Positions 15,407 through 30,400 of a stretch of 64,000 nt of DNA are shown one piece after another; the stretch's first letter is position 1, and the number at the start of each line of letters is the position of its first letter. The DNA comes from Bathymodiolus brooksi (lineage: Eukaryota > Mollusca > Bivalvia > Mytilida > Modiolidae), in assembly GCA_963680875.1 (NCBI GenBank), contig OY804585.1, forward strand, positions 25,872,186-25,936,185. Reading direction: 5' to 3'. The notes under the pieces are model-generated. The model saw only the letters and a program-made list of their open reading frames with translations. It had not been told where the DNA came from and did no database searches. A program made the translations under genes and the position numbers.

Positions 15407-18400
15407 TCCTGTCTCTCTCTCTCTCTCTCTTGTTGTTACAATCTTATTTGTAATAATTGTATATAAACTTGTACCTTTAATAATTTGCATTTTCATTGTT
15501 GTCAATATTCTTTATAAGCAAGTGAAGACTTCGTAAGTAAAATTGCCTTGTGTCTTATCCATTTTTCATGTTTAGTTAAGAAAAAAAAATCCATACACGT
15601 CTTTTGGAGTATACCAACATAACTAGTCTGAATTCATCCCATTGATAAAGATTATGTTGTTTCCTGTGATTTATTGCCTCACTGTACTACCACTGTTAAA
15701 ATCAAGTTCAATGGACAAAACATATTAACAATAGCAAGGATGCACTGTTATTTGAATAAGAAAACCAAACAATCTGAAAAGAAACCTATTTTTATTCAGG
15801 AAATTTTTGGGGAAATTTGAATTATCTGATGTACCGGTAATAAAATTTCAAACGTCTCCAACAAACAGCTCTTCAAGCAAGTTTGAAAAATGAAAATGCT
15901 ATTTTCTTGCAGTCATAATACAATGTAGTTAATTCAGTCTTGTTGTATAATGCATTTCTATGTTTTTAGGTATCTATATAACAACAGAATTATTGCTGTA
16001 GAAAATGGTGCCTTTCCTAGCAGTATAATAGTCATGTAAGAATTTTGTATATCCTGGCATTTTTCATTAGCTAAAACTATATCTATGCAACATGAAATTT
16101 CAAAATTTTTAAAGGGTATCTCTCCATAAATAAGTGTAAGAGAAAACCCAAGGGGCAATCACTAATGGATAATCCAGAGACACTGGCAACATTGTGTACA
16201 CAAGACACAAGACGAAAACAAACAAAACAATAAATACAACAGAGAAAGCTAAAAAGATGGCCAACACGGACCCCCTCAAAAACCGACGGTGAAAAGTAAG
16301 CAATTCCTGCATCTTATAAGGTGCTTGCCATAAACTACTTGGTTAAATCTTATAAGGTGCTCGCCATAGACTACTTGGTTAAATCTTATAAGGTGCTCGC
16401 CATAGACTACTTGGTTAAATCTTATAAGTTGCTCGCTATAGACTACTTGGTTAAATCTTATAAGGTGCTCGCCATAGACTACTTGGTTAAATCTTATAAG
16501 GTGCTCGCCATAGACTACTTGGTTAAATCTTATAAGGTGCTCGCCATAGACTACTTGGTTAAATCTTATAAGGTGCTCGCCATAGACTACTTGGTTAAAT
16601 CTTATAAGGTGCTCGACATAGACTACTTGGTTAAATCTTATAAGGTGCTTGCCATAGACTACTTGGTTAAATCTTATAAGGTGCTCGCCATAGACTACTA
16701 GGTTAAATCTTATAAGGTGCTCACCATAGACTACTTGGTTAAATCTTATAAGGTGCTCGCCATAGACTACTTGGTTAAATCTTATAAGGTGCTCGCCATA
16801 GACTACTAGGTTAAATCTTATAAGGTGCTCGCCATAGACTACTTGGTTAAATCTTATAAGGTGCTCGCCATAGACTACTTGGTTAAATCTTATAAGGTGC
16901 TCGCCATAGACTACTTGGTTAAGTCTTATAAGGTGCTCGCCATAGACTACTTGGTTAAATCTTATAAGGTGCTCGCCATAGACTACTTGGTTAAATCTTA
17001 TAAGGTGCTCGCCATAGACTACTTGGTTAAATCTTATAAGGTGCTCGCCATAGACTACTTGGTTAAATCTTATAAGTTGCTCGCTATAGACTACTTGGTT
17101 AAATCTTATAAGGTGCTCGCCATAGACTACTTGGTTAAATCTTATAAGGTGCTCGCCATAGACTACTTGGTTAAATCTTATAAGTTGCTCGCCATAGACT
17201 ACTTGGTTAAATCTTATAAGGTGCTCGCCATAGACTACTTGGTTAAATCTTATAAGGTGCTCGACATAGACTACTTGGTTAAATCTTATAAGGTGCTTGC
17301 CATAGACTACTTGGTTAAATCTTATAAGGTGCTCGCCATAGACTACTAGGTTAAATCTTATAAGGTGCTCACCATAGACTACTTGGTTAAATCTTATAAG
17401 GTGCTCGCCATAGACTACTTGGTTAAATCTTATAAGGTGCTCGCCATAGACTACTAGGTTAAATCTTATAAGGTGCTCGCCATAGACTACTTGGTTAAAT
17501 CTTATAAGGTGCTCGCCATAGACTACTTGGTTAAATCTTATAAGGTGCTCGCCATAGACTACTTGGTTAAGTCTTATAAGGTGCTCGCCATAGACTACTT
17601 GGTTAAATCTTATAAGGTGCTCGCCATAGACTACTTGGTTAAATCTTATAAGGTGCTCGCCATAGACTACTTGGTTAAATCTTATAAGGTGCTCGCCATA
17701 GACTACTTGGTTAAATCTTATAAGTTGCTCGCTATAGACTACTTGGTTAAATCTTATAAGGTGCTCGCCATAGACTACTTGGTTAAATCTTATAAGGTGC
17801 TCGCCATAGACTACTTGGTTAAATCTTATAAGGTGCTCGCCATAGACTACTTGGTTAAATCTTATAAGGTGCTCGCCATAGACTACTTGGTTAAATCTTA
17901 TAAGGTGCTCGACATAGACTACTTGGTTAAATCTTATAAGGTGCTTGCCATAGACTACTTGGTTAAATCTTATAAGGTGCTCGCCATAGACTACTAGGTT
18001 AAATCTTATAAGGTGCTCACCATAGACTACTTGGTTAAATCTTATAAGGTGCTCGCCATAGACTACTTGGTTAAATCTTATAAGGTGCTCGCCATAGACT
18101 ACTTGGTTAAATCTTATAAGGTGCTCGCCATAGACTACTTGGTTAAATCTTATAAGGTGCTCGCCATAGACTACTAGGTTAAATCTTATAAGGTGCTCAC
18201 CATAGACTACTTGGTTAAATCTTATACGGTGCTCGCCATAGACTACTTGGTTAAATCTTATAAGGTGCTTGCCATAGACTACTTGGTTAAATCTTATAAG
18301 GTGCTCGCCATAGACTACTAGGTTAAATCTTATAAGGTGCTCACCATAGACTACTTGGTTAAATCTTATAAGGTGCTCGCCATAGACTACTTGGTTAAAT

Positions 18401-21400
18401 CTTATAAGGTGCTCGCCATAGACTACTAGGTTAAATCTTATAAGGTGCTCACCATATACTACTTGGTTAAATCTTATAAGGTGCTCGCCATAGACTACTT
18501 GGTTAAATCTTATAAGGTGCTCGCCATAGACTACTTGGTTAAATCTTATAAGGTGCTCGCCATAGACTACTTGGTTAAATCTTATAAGGTGCTCGCCATA
18601 GACTACTTGGTTAAATCTTATAAGGTGCTCGCCATAGACTACTTGGTTAAATCTTATAAGGTGCTCACCATAGACTACTTGGTTAAGTCTTATAAGGTGC
18701 TCGCCATAGACTACTTGGTTAAATCTTATAAGGTGCTCGCCATAGACTACTTGGTTAAATCTTATAAGGTGCTCGCCATAGACTACTTGGTTAAATCTTA
18801 TAAGGTGCTCGCCATAGACTACTTGGTTAAATCTTATAAGGTGCTCGCCATAGACTACTTGGTTAAATCTTATAAGGTGCTCGCCATAGACTACTTGGTT
18901 AAATCTTATAAGGTGCTCGCCATAGACTACTTGGTTAAATCTTATAAGGTGCTCGCCATAGACTACTAGGTTAAATCTTATAAGGTGCTCGCCATAGACT
19001 ACTTGGTTAAATCTTATAAGGTAGGTACTCGCCATAGACTTCTTGGTTAAATCTTATAAGGTGCTCGCCATAGACTACTTGGTTAAATCTTATAAGGTGC
19101 TCGCCATAGACTACTTGGTTAAATCTTATAAGGTGCTCGCCATAGACTACTTGGTTAAATCTTATAAGGTGCTCGCCATAGACTACTTGGTTAAATCTTA
19201 TAAGGTGCTCGCCATAGACTACTTGGTTAAATCTTATAAGGTGCTCGCCATAGACTACTTGGTTAAATCTTATAAGGTGCTCGCCATAGACTACTTGGTT
19301 AAATCTTATAAGGTGCTCGCCATAGACTACTTGGTTAAATCTTATAAGGTGCTCGCCATAGACTACTTGGTTAAATCTTATAAGGTGCTCGCCATAGACT
19401 ACTTGGTTAAATCTTATAAGGTGCTCGCCATAGACTACTTGGTTAAATCTTATAAGGTGCTCGCCATAGACTACTTGGTTAAATCTTATAAGGTGCTCGC
19501 CATAGACTACTTGGTTAAATCTTATAAGGTGCTCGCCATAGACTACTTGGTTAAATCTTATAAGGTGCTCGCCATAGACTACTTGGTTAAATCTTATAAG
19601 GTGCTCGCCATAGACTACTTGGTTAGATCTTATAAGGTGCTCACCATAGACTACTTGGTTAAATCTTATAAGGTGCTCGCCATAGACTACTTGGTTAAAT
19701 CTTATAAGGTGCTCGCCATAGACTACTTGGTTAAATCTTATAAGGTACTCGCCATAGACTACTTGGTTAAATCTTATAAGATGCTCGCCATAGACTACTT
19801 GGTTAAATCTTATAAGGTGCTCGCCATAGACTACTTGGTTAAATCTTATAAGGTGCTCGCCATAGACTACTTGGTTAAATCTTATAAGGTGCTCGCCATA
19901 GACTACTTGGTTAAATCAAAGGTTGAAATTGAATATTCATAAAATGGAAAAACAAAAAATACTACACTTACTGAACAATTCCAAATTCAAATATTAAAAT
20001 GGTAGAAAGACGCAAAATCGATACCTCTAACACACAAATACATGACCACTCACTTTCTTGGCTTGGTACAGGCACTTCAATATAAAGAGGCTGGGTTTAA
20101 CTAGTTTTATGAGCTTAAACCACCCATCTCAGGGACCTGATTTGTATTTGTTTATTTCAGATACTTGCATAACAATGATTTTCGTTTCTTACACGAACAT
20201 CCATTTTCATATTTGACTGAACTGACAACATTAAGGTTAGACAAGAATGCCATAGATTACATCCCAGATGAAGCCTTCATAAATGATACAAGCCTATCAG
20301 ACGTGTAAGTGTAAAGATTAACTTTAATGTAACAGTACAATGTTGGTTTGAAATAAGTCAGTGATATATCTTCCATAACTCAGGTTACTGATAGGTAATG
20401 GTAATAAAATAACAAATAAAAAATACCACACTGTCGGAACAGTTCCAAAATCCAATAGCAAATTTGTAGAAAGAGGGAAAATTGATACCCCCTACACTTA
20501 TATTTAAAGAAAACAGTTCCAAAATACAATCGTAAAAATCAATATTCCAAAATACCAATTAGAGATAACAGTTAAAAAAAAATGGCACTTTGAATAGACA
20601 AAACAACATCAATACAACACTATTTCAAAAATAAAATAACAAAAGATCAAGGTATAATTCGTGAAACAAGCCTCACATGCAAATGAAGATTTATAATTCA
20701 CGAAACAAGCCTCACATGCAAATTAGGATTTATAATTCACGAAACAAGCCTCACATGCCAATTAGGATTTATAATTCACGAAACAAGCCTCACATGCAAA
20801 TTAGGATTTAAATTTGACATTTAAACTGGTTTTGAGAGAAAAGGTTGCATTTTGATTTGAGTAATCGGAGCCAGATTGTTCTACAATCAATATATTCTGT
20901 CTCATCCACGATTGTTCTACAATCAATATATTCTGTTTCATCCACCGTACTATTCATGTTTAATGGCAACCTGAATGTCAGATACACACAGAAGTCTTAA
21001 GATCACAGAACTTCAACCTAGAAACTAAACAACTAACAGTGAGTGAGTGAGTGATAGTTGTTTATTGCCAACTCAGCAATTTTTCAGCTATGTCAAGTTA
21101 ATTTTCCATGAGATGACGATGAGGTCTGTTTTGTACTAGACCAACACACCTAGTTGGATTCTTATAGTGCTAGCTCACTGAAACAACAGTTTCCGGATAG
21201 ACATGTTTCTCCACTCGGACACATTATCTTGATTCCGAGCCAATCAGTTTTGCTCTTTCTCCTTAATGTTGCATGCTTAGTGGAGAAGCAACAAATTCCT
21301 ATTTTATAGTTTTTGGTTTGACCCGATCAGGGCTCGAATCCACGATCTACTGCGCTCAAGGCTAGCACATTAACCATTACACCGCCGATGTGTTTCATGT

Positions 21401-24400
21401 AGGCATGCCATGCATTACATTTTTGGCAAATATTTACCGAATCGATAATAAATAAATTTTGATGTGGCTTTCAGTGATATTTCTATGTAAACTACAAATG
21501 ATTTAATAAAAAAAAACTGTATCTTTGACACAGGAATCTCTCAAATAACAAAATACCACAGATAAAAAAAGTACACTTTGAGGACTGCTCCTTGTCATCA
21601 GGCCTTTATCTATCATCCAATGAGATTGGTTGGATTGAGGATGGATCATTGGACCATGTTACTTCTACAGGAACATTGTAAGAATTAAAGATAATAAAAG
21701 TTAAACAGGAATGGTCAAGAAAAACACCTATCACAGCAACAAGACCAACCCTTCAATTCACCATTCTAATAACATAGTATCGCCTGCCAATCAATCAATC
21801 AATCAATTTTGATTGTATACTAAGTATATCTAAGACTAATGTTATACGCCAACAAATGTACGTATCAGATATGCATTTTAATAAGTTAACTACCTTAATT
21901 GCAATAGTGTGGGAGGGGGAAGGGGGGGGGGGGGGCATTGTTGCCGTGATCCTATGGTAGTTGCATTTACAACTACCTATGCAATCAGTGCCTATCACCA
22001 CTAATGTTGTGAGTTCGAATCTCGATCAGGGCGAGGTGTACAACATTAGATGATAAAGTTTGTCACTGACTTGCGACAGGTGTGTGGTTTTCTCTAAGTC
22101 TTCCAGCTTCCTCCACCAAGAAAACTGACCGCCACAATATAACTGAAATATTGTTGAAAGTGGCATTAAACACCATCAAACAAACAAACAAACAAACATT
22201 AACTGCAATAGTGAATGACTGAAAAAATGTTCAATACAAATTAACCTTAAATCAATCGTGCTTCATATCGTTCGACGTGCATGTTTATTTTTATGCAGAA
22301 TAAGTTTGAAACCAACAATCTTAGCACATACCTTTGGTAGTCTGTAGGATGGAGTTTTGTTGGCATTATTTCAATTTTCCTGTTATATTGTAGCATATTG
22401 CTTTCGTGACATTGTTGACATTTTGCATAGTGTTACCGTGATAAATTTATCATTTAGCTCAAAGTTCCAGTTATATAGCTGCCATTTCGGGCAGTGTGTC
22501 CTTATACTATATAGCTTGGCTTGACACAGGCACAATAAGCTGATTTTGATATCTAAGATCTAAAAAAGACATGCCTTAGTACATTAAATAACAAGATGAA
22601 AAACAAAACAGTTCCAAAATCCAATGGGAAAAATCGTAGAATGAGGAAAAATCGATACCCATAACACACAAATACATGACCACTGACTTTGGTCGATTAA
22701 ACAACAAATTTCAGCTATATTAATGGCTATGCGAGGCTGATAAACAATCAATCATATATGTAAAAGATGGCCTTTGGATTTATATTTATATGAATGTTTT
22801 GCTCGTTGCAAATAAAATATCTAGGTGGCTAAAGGGAAAACCTGCTAGATATTATGTCATTAAGATCAGCAATTGGTTTTGTCAAATCTAATATAAAGAA
22901 GTCAACATGTTGAAAAAGTGTGTATGTCAGATATGAAACTTCAATAAATAATTGTTGCTCTGTCTTAAGTTTTCTGTGTAGTGCTTTGTATATTTTTGTC
23001 CTTTTTGTCTTTGTAGAGATTTTTCTGGAAACAGATTGTACAAGTTACCAATGAATGGAACCTTCCATGACATATCTGTATCAAATTTGTATCTCTCTAG
23101 CAACAGAATATCCATCATATTATCAGACACATTTCGGAATGCCAATTTTAACCAACTGTAAGTACCATTCGTGTTTGCTTATAAATCTGATTCATTGATG
23201 TATGCAAGCAGAATTTATTGTATATAAATATGGAGATAACAGTGGTTCTCCATTGGTTTAAACCAGTTTTGCAGGAGACCAATGTTGAGATTATTATTTG
23301 ATGAACATTGAATAAATTCAATTTTTGTGATTATTATCACTCATATGTGGAAATCACTTGAATGACTGCATCAATTCACAAAGAAGGGAGGTTTGGGCAC
23401 ATACAAATAGTTTAACTCTGCCACTTGTTATTGAAGTGCCTATGTAAAGCCAGTAAGGTGAGCCGTCATGTATTTGTGTGTTAAGGGTATTGATTTTGAA
23501 CCCTATCTACAATTTTGATGTTTGATTTTGGAATTGTTCTGTTGATATATTTTTGGTTTTTCTTTATTTTTTACCACTTTGGTGTTATGGTAGTTTGTGT
23601 GTTCTCCTTTAGGAAAGAAGATCCATGTTTTCCATCTCCAGTCGGTAGAACCAAGACCTATTAAAATGCCTTTTGCTGCTTCAGCACTAGGCATGCATCT
23701 TTAAGCGGCATGAACACAGACCGGTTGTCTCAGAGTTATTGTGAACGAATGGGACAACATGTCTAACAGTGACATTTTGTGTTAGTGGCATAGCAAATAC
23801 AATTTGATAGTCGTGTACAAAGCATCCATCAAGTACTTACACAACCATATGTCACTCGATAATATCAAGCAATATATCAAACAGACAAACACAATTCACA
23901 GACATGTGACATTATAACTCTAAATATTTCAAGCATATATAAGAGGGTTATTTTATATTATTTTCCATTTAGTCGGGAGTTTTCAGAAAAAGTTGTCACT
24001 GTATTTTATTCTACAAAATCTGTGGATTTGGGTATTTTGGAATTCAGATGAAATTCACAGTCTTCTTCCTCTTGTGGATACGAAGTCTCTGAAATTTCGT
24101 TAATTTGACAAATCGTGGGTGAATTCGTTGAAAATTAATATACCCGTTTGTAAGATCTGTAAAGTGCTTAGGTATGTTAATAAAATGTAGATATCAAATT
24201 TATTTCACACAACGTTTGTATAGAACAACATCCACCGGTGCGCTCAAAGTCGAAAGAGTAGTTAAAAAAAGTTAAAAAAAAAACAACTGGAAAGACAAAT
24301 AATTTAAAATTCAGTTTAGGATCTAAATGTTGCCTTTTCCTCTCATTTAGTCATATGTTTTAATAACCATACTTCTTTCTAGGAATTTGCAAAGTAACAG

Positions 24401-27400
24401 AATTTCAAAGATTGAATCCGGAGCACTTCAAACAGTGTCAACAGGTTATTTACATCTACAAAGTAATCAAATCAGAGTCATAGAAACAAACGCATTTAAT
24501 TCTGTGTCGGCGGGATACTTTTATTTAAATGGAAATTTACTAGGTGAAGTCCAGTCTTATGCTTTCAACGGTACGAGTTGCACCTACTTCTACATGGAGA
24601 GCATGAATCTAGGAACAATACAGTCATATACATTCAATGATTTTTCTTGTCATGATGTTAATTTACAATTAACGGGAATCACAGACATTGAAAACAATGC
24701 ATTCTACAATTTTCGAGCAAGTAGGCACTTGTAAGTGTATATTGTAAATCACTATAGTTTAGATAACTTTACTTACATAAATATAATTTTTTTTTAAATA
24801 ATTCATTATATACTTTTGTGATATTTAAGTAATCCCACATTCCTGCTCGTTGATGATTGACCTTAAATACCCCCTTAAGCTATTAGCTGTACAGGACCCC
24901 ATTGGGAATAAGCTGAATGCTTTCATATGTTATCATTGGTTAACAGTTATCAACATTTAATTAAGTGGCATGAGAATTTCATATAAAAATTAAATTTTAT
25001 TTTTATTTTTAGATGAATTAGAAATTAATTCTAACCAGTAAATTCAAATTTTCATTTTGAGGACAAATAATGTAAAATCTAGTTGTTCAAATGGTATTAA
25101 CCATCACATATTTTGATGACCAATATCACTTGACTTTTAACTAAGTTTATTTGACATTTTACCTTTACAGAATATAAGAAGTCAGTAAGGTTGTTTTTAT
25201 TGCATATTTCATATTTTCCTTAATCTGACCTTTTTTGGAAAATGAAAAAAAACATGCAACATTAAGCATCCAATGATGTTAGAAACATTTTTGAAAATAC
25301 TTGCGTGATCGCATAATTGTTCTATGAGAGGAGGCTTGGGACTAGAAAACTAGTTTAATCCCACCACTCTTCATCGTAGAGCATGTGCAAAGGCAGGAAA
25401 TTGAGTGGTCTTGTCAGTCATCGACTTTAGCAGTGGTCCGGTGGCCCACGGCCAGTGAAAATTGATTCTGACCAGTGACTTTTGCCAAATTTGTTCAATA
25501 GAATCTATATAAATATTCTAATTTTGAAGTTTTCTGGCCAGTAAATTCGAAAGTCTAATTTCGAAGACTGTCTTGTATATAAATGTGTTAGTCTCTTCCT
25601 ATGATTTTTCAATTAGATTTTGGAATTGTTTTGACAGTATAGTATTTTGTTTTCATTTTATTGGTAATTAATACGATTCATTAAAAAAAAAATCATTCTC
25701 TGACATCAATGAAAAATGAACAAACTTGTGTTTGACTGTATTTTTTTTTAATTATTATTATAGAAATTTAGATAATAAGATTGATTACTGTGCTAAATAT
25801 TGTTGTCTTTTGTTGTAATTTCAGATACCTGCAAAATAACCAACTGACCACGTTGTCAACCTCAATTTTTGGCGGATCATCATCTTATGTTAATTATTTT
25901 CATCTCTATAGTAACGGCATGCGGAGTATCACATGGGATGCCTTCCAGTCTGTTAGTGTGGATTTTATGTATCTACATAGCAACGAGCTGACGATCTATC
26001 CTGTAGCATTGGATCAAATCACCCCTATACAAATGTAAGTACATTGTATTGTCTCCATCATATCAAGTTCATTTGAGCTGAACATTTAATAATATCATCA
26101 CTTAAATATATGTGTGTGAGGGAATGAGTGAGTGATTGTTGTTTAACTCCAAAATGTCATTTTTTTCAGCTATGGAATGGCAAGAACAAATTAAATTTGA
26201 TAAGATGATAATGATGTCCACTTTGTACTAGACCAGCATTCTTAGTTGGATTTTTATTGTGCTAGCTAACTGAAACAACAGTCTGCAAGTAGACATATCG
26301 CTACACTTAGATATATTATTCTGATTCCAAGGCAACCAGTCTTTACTCTTACTCTTTAGTCCTGCGTGCTTAGCAGAGAAACAACCAATATCAATTTTAT
26401 AGTCTTTGTTTTGCCTCGACCGGGTAAAAATTATGTTTTGTTATTAATACGATTGATCATCTATGAAAATCTCTATCATTTTACTAATGATGCATGGGAT
26501 CATGCTCAATCCACATAGTAAATATTGTGATATACAAGCGAACTTTGTTTATCTCGAACTTAGATAAATAATTATCTCACATAGCTCAAAGTAAACATTT
26601 TGGCCATTGTAGCTCAAGGTAAACATTCAACCATTTGTAGTTCAGAGTAAACATTTGGTCCATTCGTAGCTCAAAATAAACATTTTGGGACTTTCTTAGC
26701 TCAAAGGAAATATTTGGGTCGTCCATAGCTCATAGTAAATATTTGGGCCGTTCATACCTCAAAGTAATCGTTTGGCCCGTTTTAAGCTCAAAGTAAACAT
26801 GTAGGTCATTCATAACTCATAGTAACCATTGAACCATTCGTAGCTCAAAGTAAACATGTAGGCCATTCATATCTCATAGTAACCATTGAACCATTCGTAG
26901 CTCAAAGTAAACATGTAGGCCATTCATATCTCATAGTAACCATTGAACCATTCGTAGCTCAAAGTAAACATATAGGCCATTCATATCTCATAGTAACCAT
27001 TGAACCATTTGTAGCTCAAAGTAAACATATAGGCCATTTGTAGCTCAAATTAAACATTTGGGCTGCGTTCGTTGTATCTTTTAGCTTATTTTTGTACCAG
27101 TAAAATTCGAATATTCAGCCATTTGAAGCAAAACAATCAATATCTTTGACTTGGACACAACTTGTTGGAGGAAACATTCAATTTGCTTGATCAATGATAT
27201 ATTTGTTTTACAGACATCTATCTAACAATATGATAACAGGCATACCCTCAGGATCATTTGACAGCCAGTCACGACTTCAAGCTCTATATATGTATAGTAA
27301 CCAACTGGCACAGATATCAAACGTTCTGTTAACTCCAGCAACCAATCTACAAATAATGTAAGTATCATTGTATGCTTAACCAGCACTCTGCCATAAGCCA

Positions 27401-30400
27401 TTGATAAAGTCTGAGGTTTCAACAGGAACAGCTACAAATACGTAGTTACAATGGAACTTTAGTGTGATAAATACTCTGACATTTAGTGACACTGTTACAG
27501 ATTTGTTACTAATACACTTAGCCACCAAAGACAATAGAACTTTAGTGTGATAAATATTCTGACATTTAGTGACACTGTTACAGATTTGTTACTAATACAC
27601 TTCGCCACCAAAGACAATAGAACTTTAGTGTGATAAATACTCTGACATTTAGTGACACTGTTACGGATTTGTTACTAATACACTTCGCCACCAAAGACAA
27701 TAGAACTTTAGTGTGATAAATACTCTGACATTTAGTGACACTGTTACGGATTTGTTACTAATACACTTCACCACCAAAGACAATGGAACTTTAGTGTGAT
27801 AAATACACTGACATTTAGTGACACTGTTACAGATTTGTTACTAATACACTTCGCCACCAAAGACAATGGAACTTTAGTGTGATAAATACACTGACATTTA
27901 GTGACACTGTTACAGATTTGTTACTAATACACTTCGCCACCAAAGACAATGGAACTTTAGTGTGATAAATACACTGACATTTAGTGACACTGTTACAGAT
28001 TTGTTACTAATACACTTCGCCACCAAAGACAATGGAACTTTAGTGTGATAAATACACTGACATTTAGTGACACTGTTACAGATTTGTTACTAATACACTT
28101 CGCCACCAAAGACAATGGAACTTTAGTGTGATAAATACTCTGACATTTAGTGACACTGTTATGGATTTGTTACTAATACACTTTGCCACCAAAGACAATG
28201 GAACTTTAGTGGTGATAGACACTAATTGTATTGACAGATGTACTTTCGACTCCTCTATTCAGTAGAAATACTTTCAAATTTTGTACTTGATTAAGAAAAG
28301 TTTGAAGATACCATGGGCTAATCAGAGTCCGTAAATCGAAGGACAAACAACACAATGTTCGAAAGAAAAAAGGACAAAAGCATAAACAATTATCTATTAA
28401 ACACTACACAGAAAATTAGAAATTGAACAACAAATAAAACAAACATGTATTGTTTAAAATATGGATTTGGCATGTTTTATTTAAATGTAAAATTTGAAAT
28501 TAAGTCAAAGTAAGCCTGAAGAAATACCTCTTTAAATTTTCTGAATATATTTCATCATTCAATCATGCATTCATCTATTGACTGTTCATACATTATTTGT
28601 GTTTTAGTGATTTCCATGACAACCAGATACAGGAAATAGAAGATGGATCTTTTGACGGTTTAACCTCATTGAGGATATTAAATCTAGGACAGAACATCAT
28701 ACCATACTTTCCCTCTGTCACACTACCCTCTATGGAAACATTGGATTTGGCTAATAACAGGATAGAAACATTGGCAGGGCTTAACCTTGGAGTTCGCTTA
28801 AATAGTGTGTAAGTTGTTTTCCTGAATACATTATGAAAAACAAGTTTAAACAGTGATGTTCAACAATGCCACCAATATCAACAAAATGAACAATCACATC
28901 TCACCTCAATTCACTGAACACAAAAAAGACCATGACATATGACGTTGGAAATCCAGGTCCTGGCTTGGGACAGGCACAAAAATGTGGCAGCAGAGTTAAC
29001 CTATTTTTAAAGGTTTCTGTAATCACTTACGTACTAAACAATAATAATAAAAATAACAATAGGCTATCACCCTATCACAACAAAACATCTAAAATGTTGA
29101 AACCTTAATTTTACCCAAAGTTATAAGAAAAGTTTGAAGATACCAAAAGGTTAATCAGAAGTCGTAAATCGAAGAATGACAGGAAATACAATGGCCAAAA
29201 GAAAAAGGACAAACAATGATCTACAAAACATTACAAGGAAAACTAAAAATCGAGCAACACGAACCGCCATCAAAAACAATTCCTGTTCCACATGTGACAT
29301 ACTTGGTGTTACTGTTAAATGACATGTGCATAATCTGATATGGAAATTGTGTTGAAGACACCAGTATGTGTAAATAAATTGTGTTGAAGACACCAGTATG
29401 TGTAAATAAATACAAATAATATAAATAATACATGGATCCCATACACAACAAATAGGAGTCAAGACAAATAGAACATCGTTTTTACGTGAAAATCATAGAG
29501 AAGATCATAACACGGAACTAAAAACATGAAGACATGTAATTTGATAGCATGAACAACATTAAGACAAGTAAAAAACAGGGGCAAAGTCAGGGATTCCAAA
29601 AGGTTAGGCAGTTTCTGCTCCACATGTTGCACCTGTCGTGTTGCTCTTCTTGCAAACCCGGTAATGAGTCATGAATGAGGAAAGGACCGGATTGTGATTA
29701 CGACAAACGGAATATATCCGCGGTCATTTGTGACACAGAAATTCCGTACTTTTCTAGTACTTAGATTGAGAAAGATTGAGGAAGAGGGTTGTATATAAAT
29801 GTATATAAAGCATATTGAAGACATACATGTACTTTGTCATTTTCACTGTTTTAAATTCTTCATTTGATTATGTTTATGTTTATTTAATGGAACTTTCAGT
29901 AATATTCCAGTTATATCACGGTGGTCAGTGGAGGGAGATACTGAAGTACACAGGATAACTACTGGTGTTTATGAGAAGATCAAACTCACAACCTTAGTAG
30001 TATTAGGCATTGAATGTATAGATGGTTATAGTTCAAAACTATTTCACTTATATCATGGTGGAGGAAACCGGAGTACCCGGAAAAAATCACTGACCTGCCG
30101 CAAGTCACTGACAAACTTTATCAAGTAATGTGACATCGAGTACACCTTGCCATGTGCGCTATTCGAACTCACAACTTTAGTGGTGATAGGCACTGATTGT
30201 ACAGGTAGTTGTAAATCCAACTGCCATACGATCATGACCATGGTGGCCCCTGCATGTATAGAGGTAGATGTAAATCTTGCTATTATACCTTTGTGGCCAC
30301 GATTACCATTTGTATACCTACTTTAAATATATATTGACAACGAGGAAAAAAACTACTGCCTTATTGTCTGGAAACCGCTGTGAATTAGCTGTGGTCAAAT

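Noticed and set aside
15242..15505. Ser/Phe-rich and Lys/Glu/Arg-rich frames
   Set aside because: Translation of CT and CTTT microsatellites.
16276..19035. 919-codon minus-strand open frame of 12-residue repeats
   Set aside because: It coincides with the 36-bp satellite, whose unit has no stop in that frame. It lies antisense within an intron of a gene with in-phase flanking exons, and no non-repeat coding sequence is attached.
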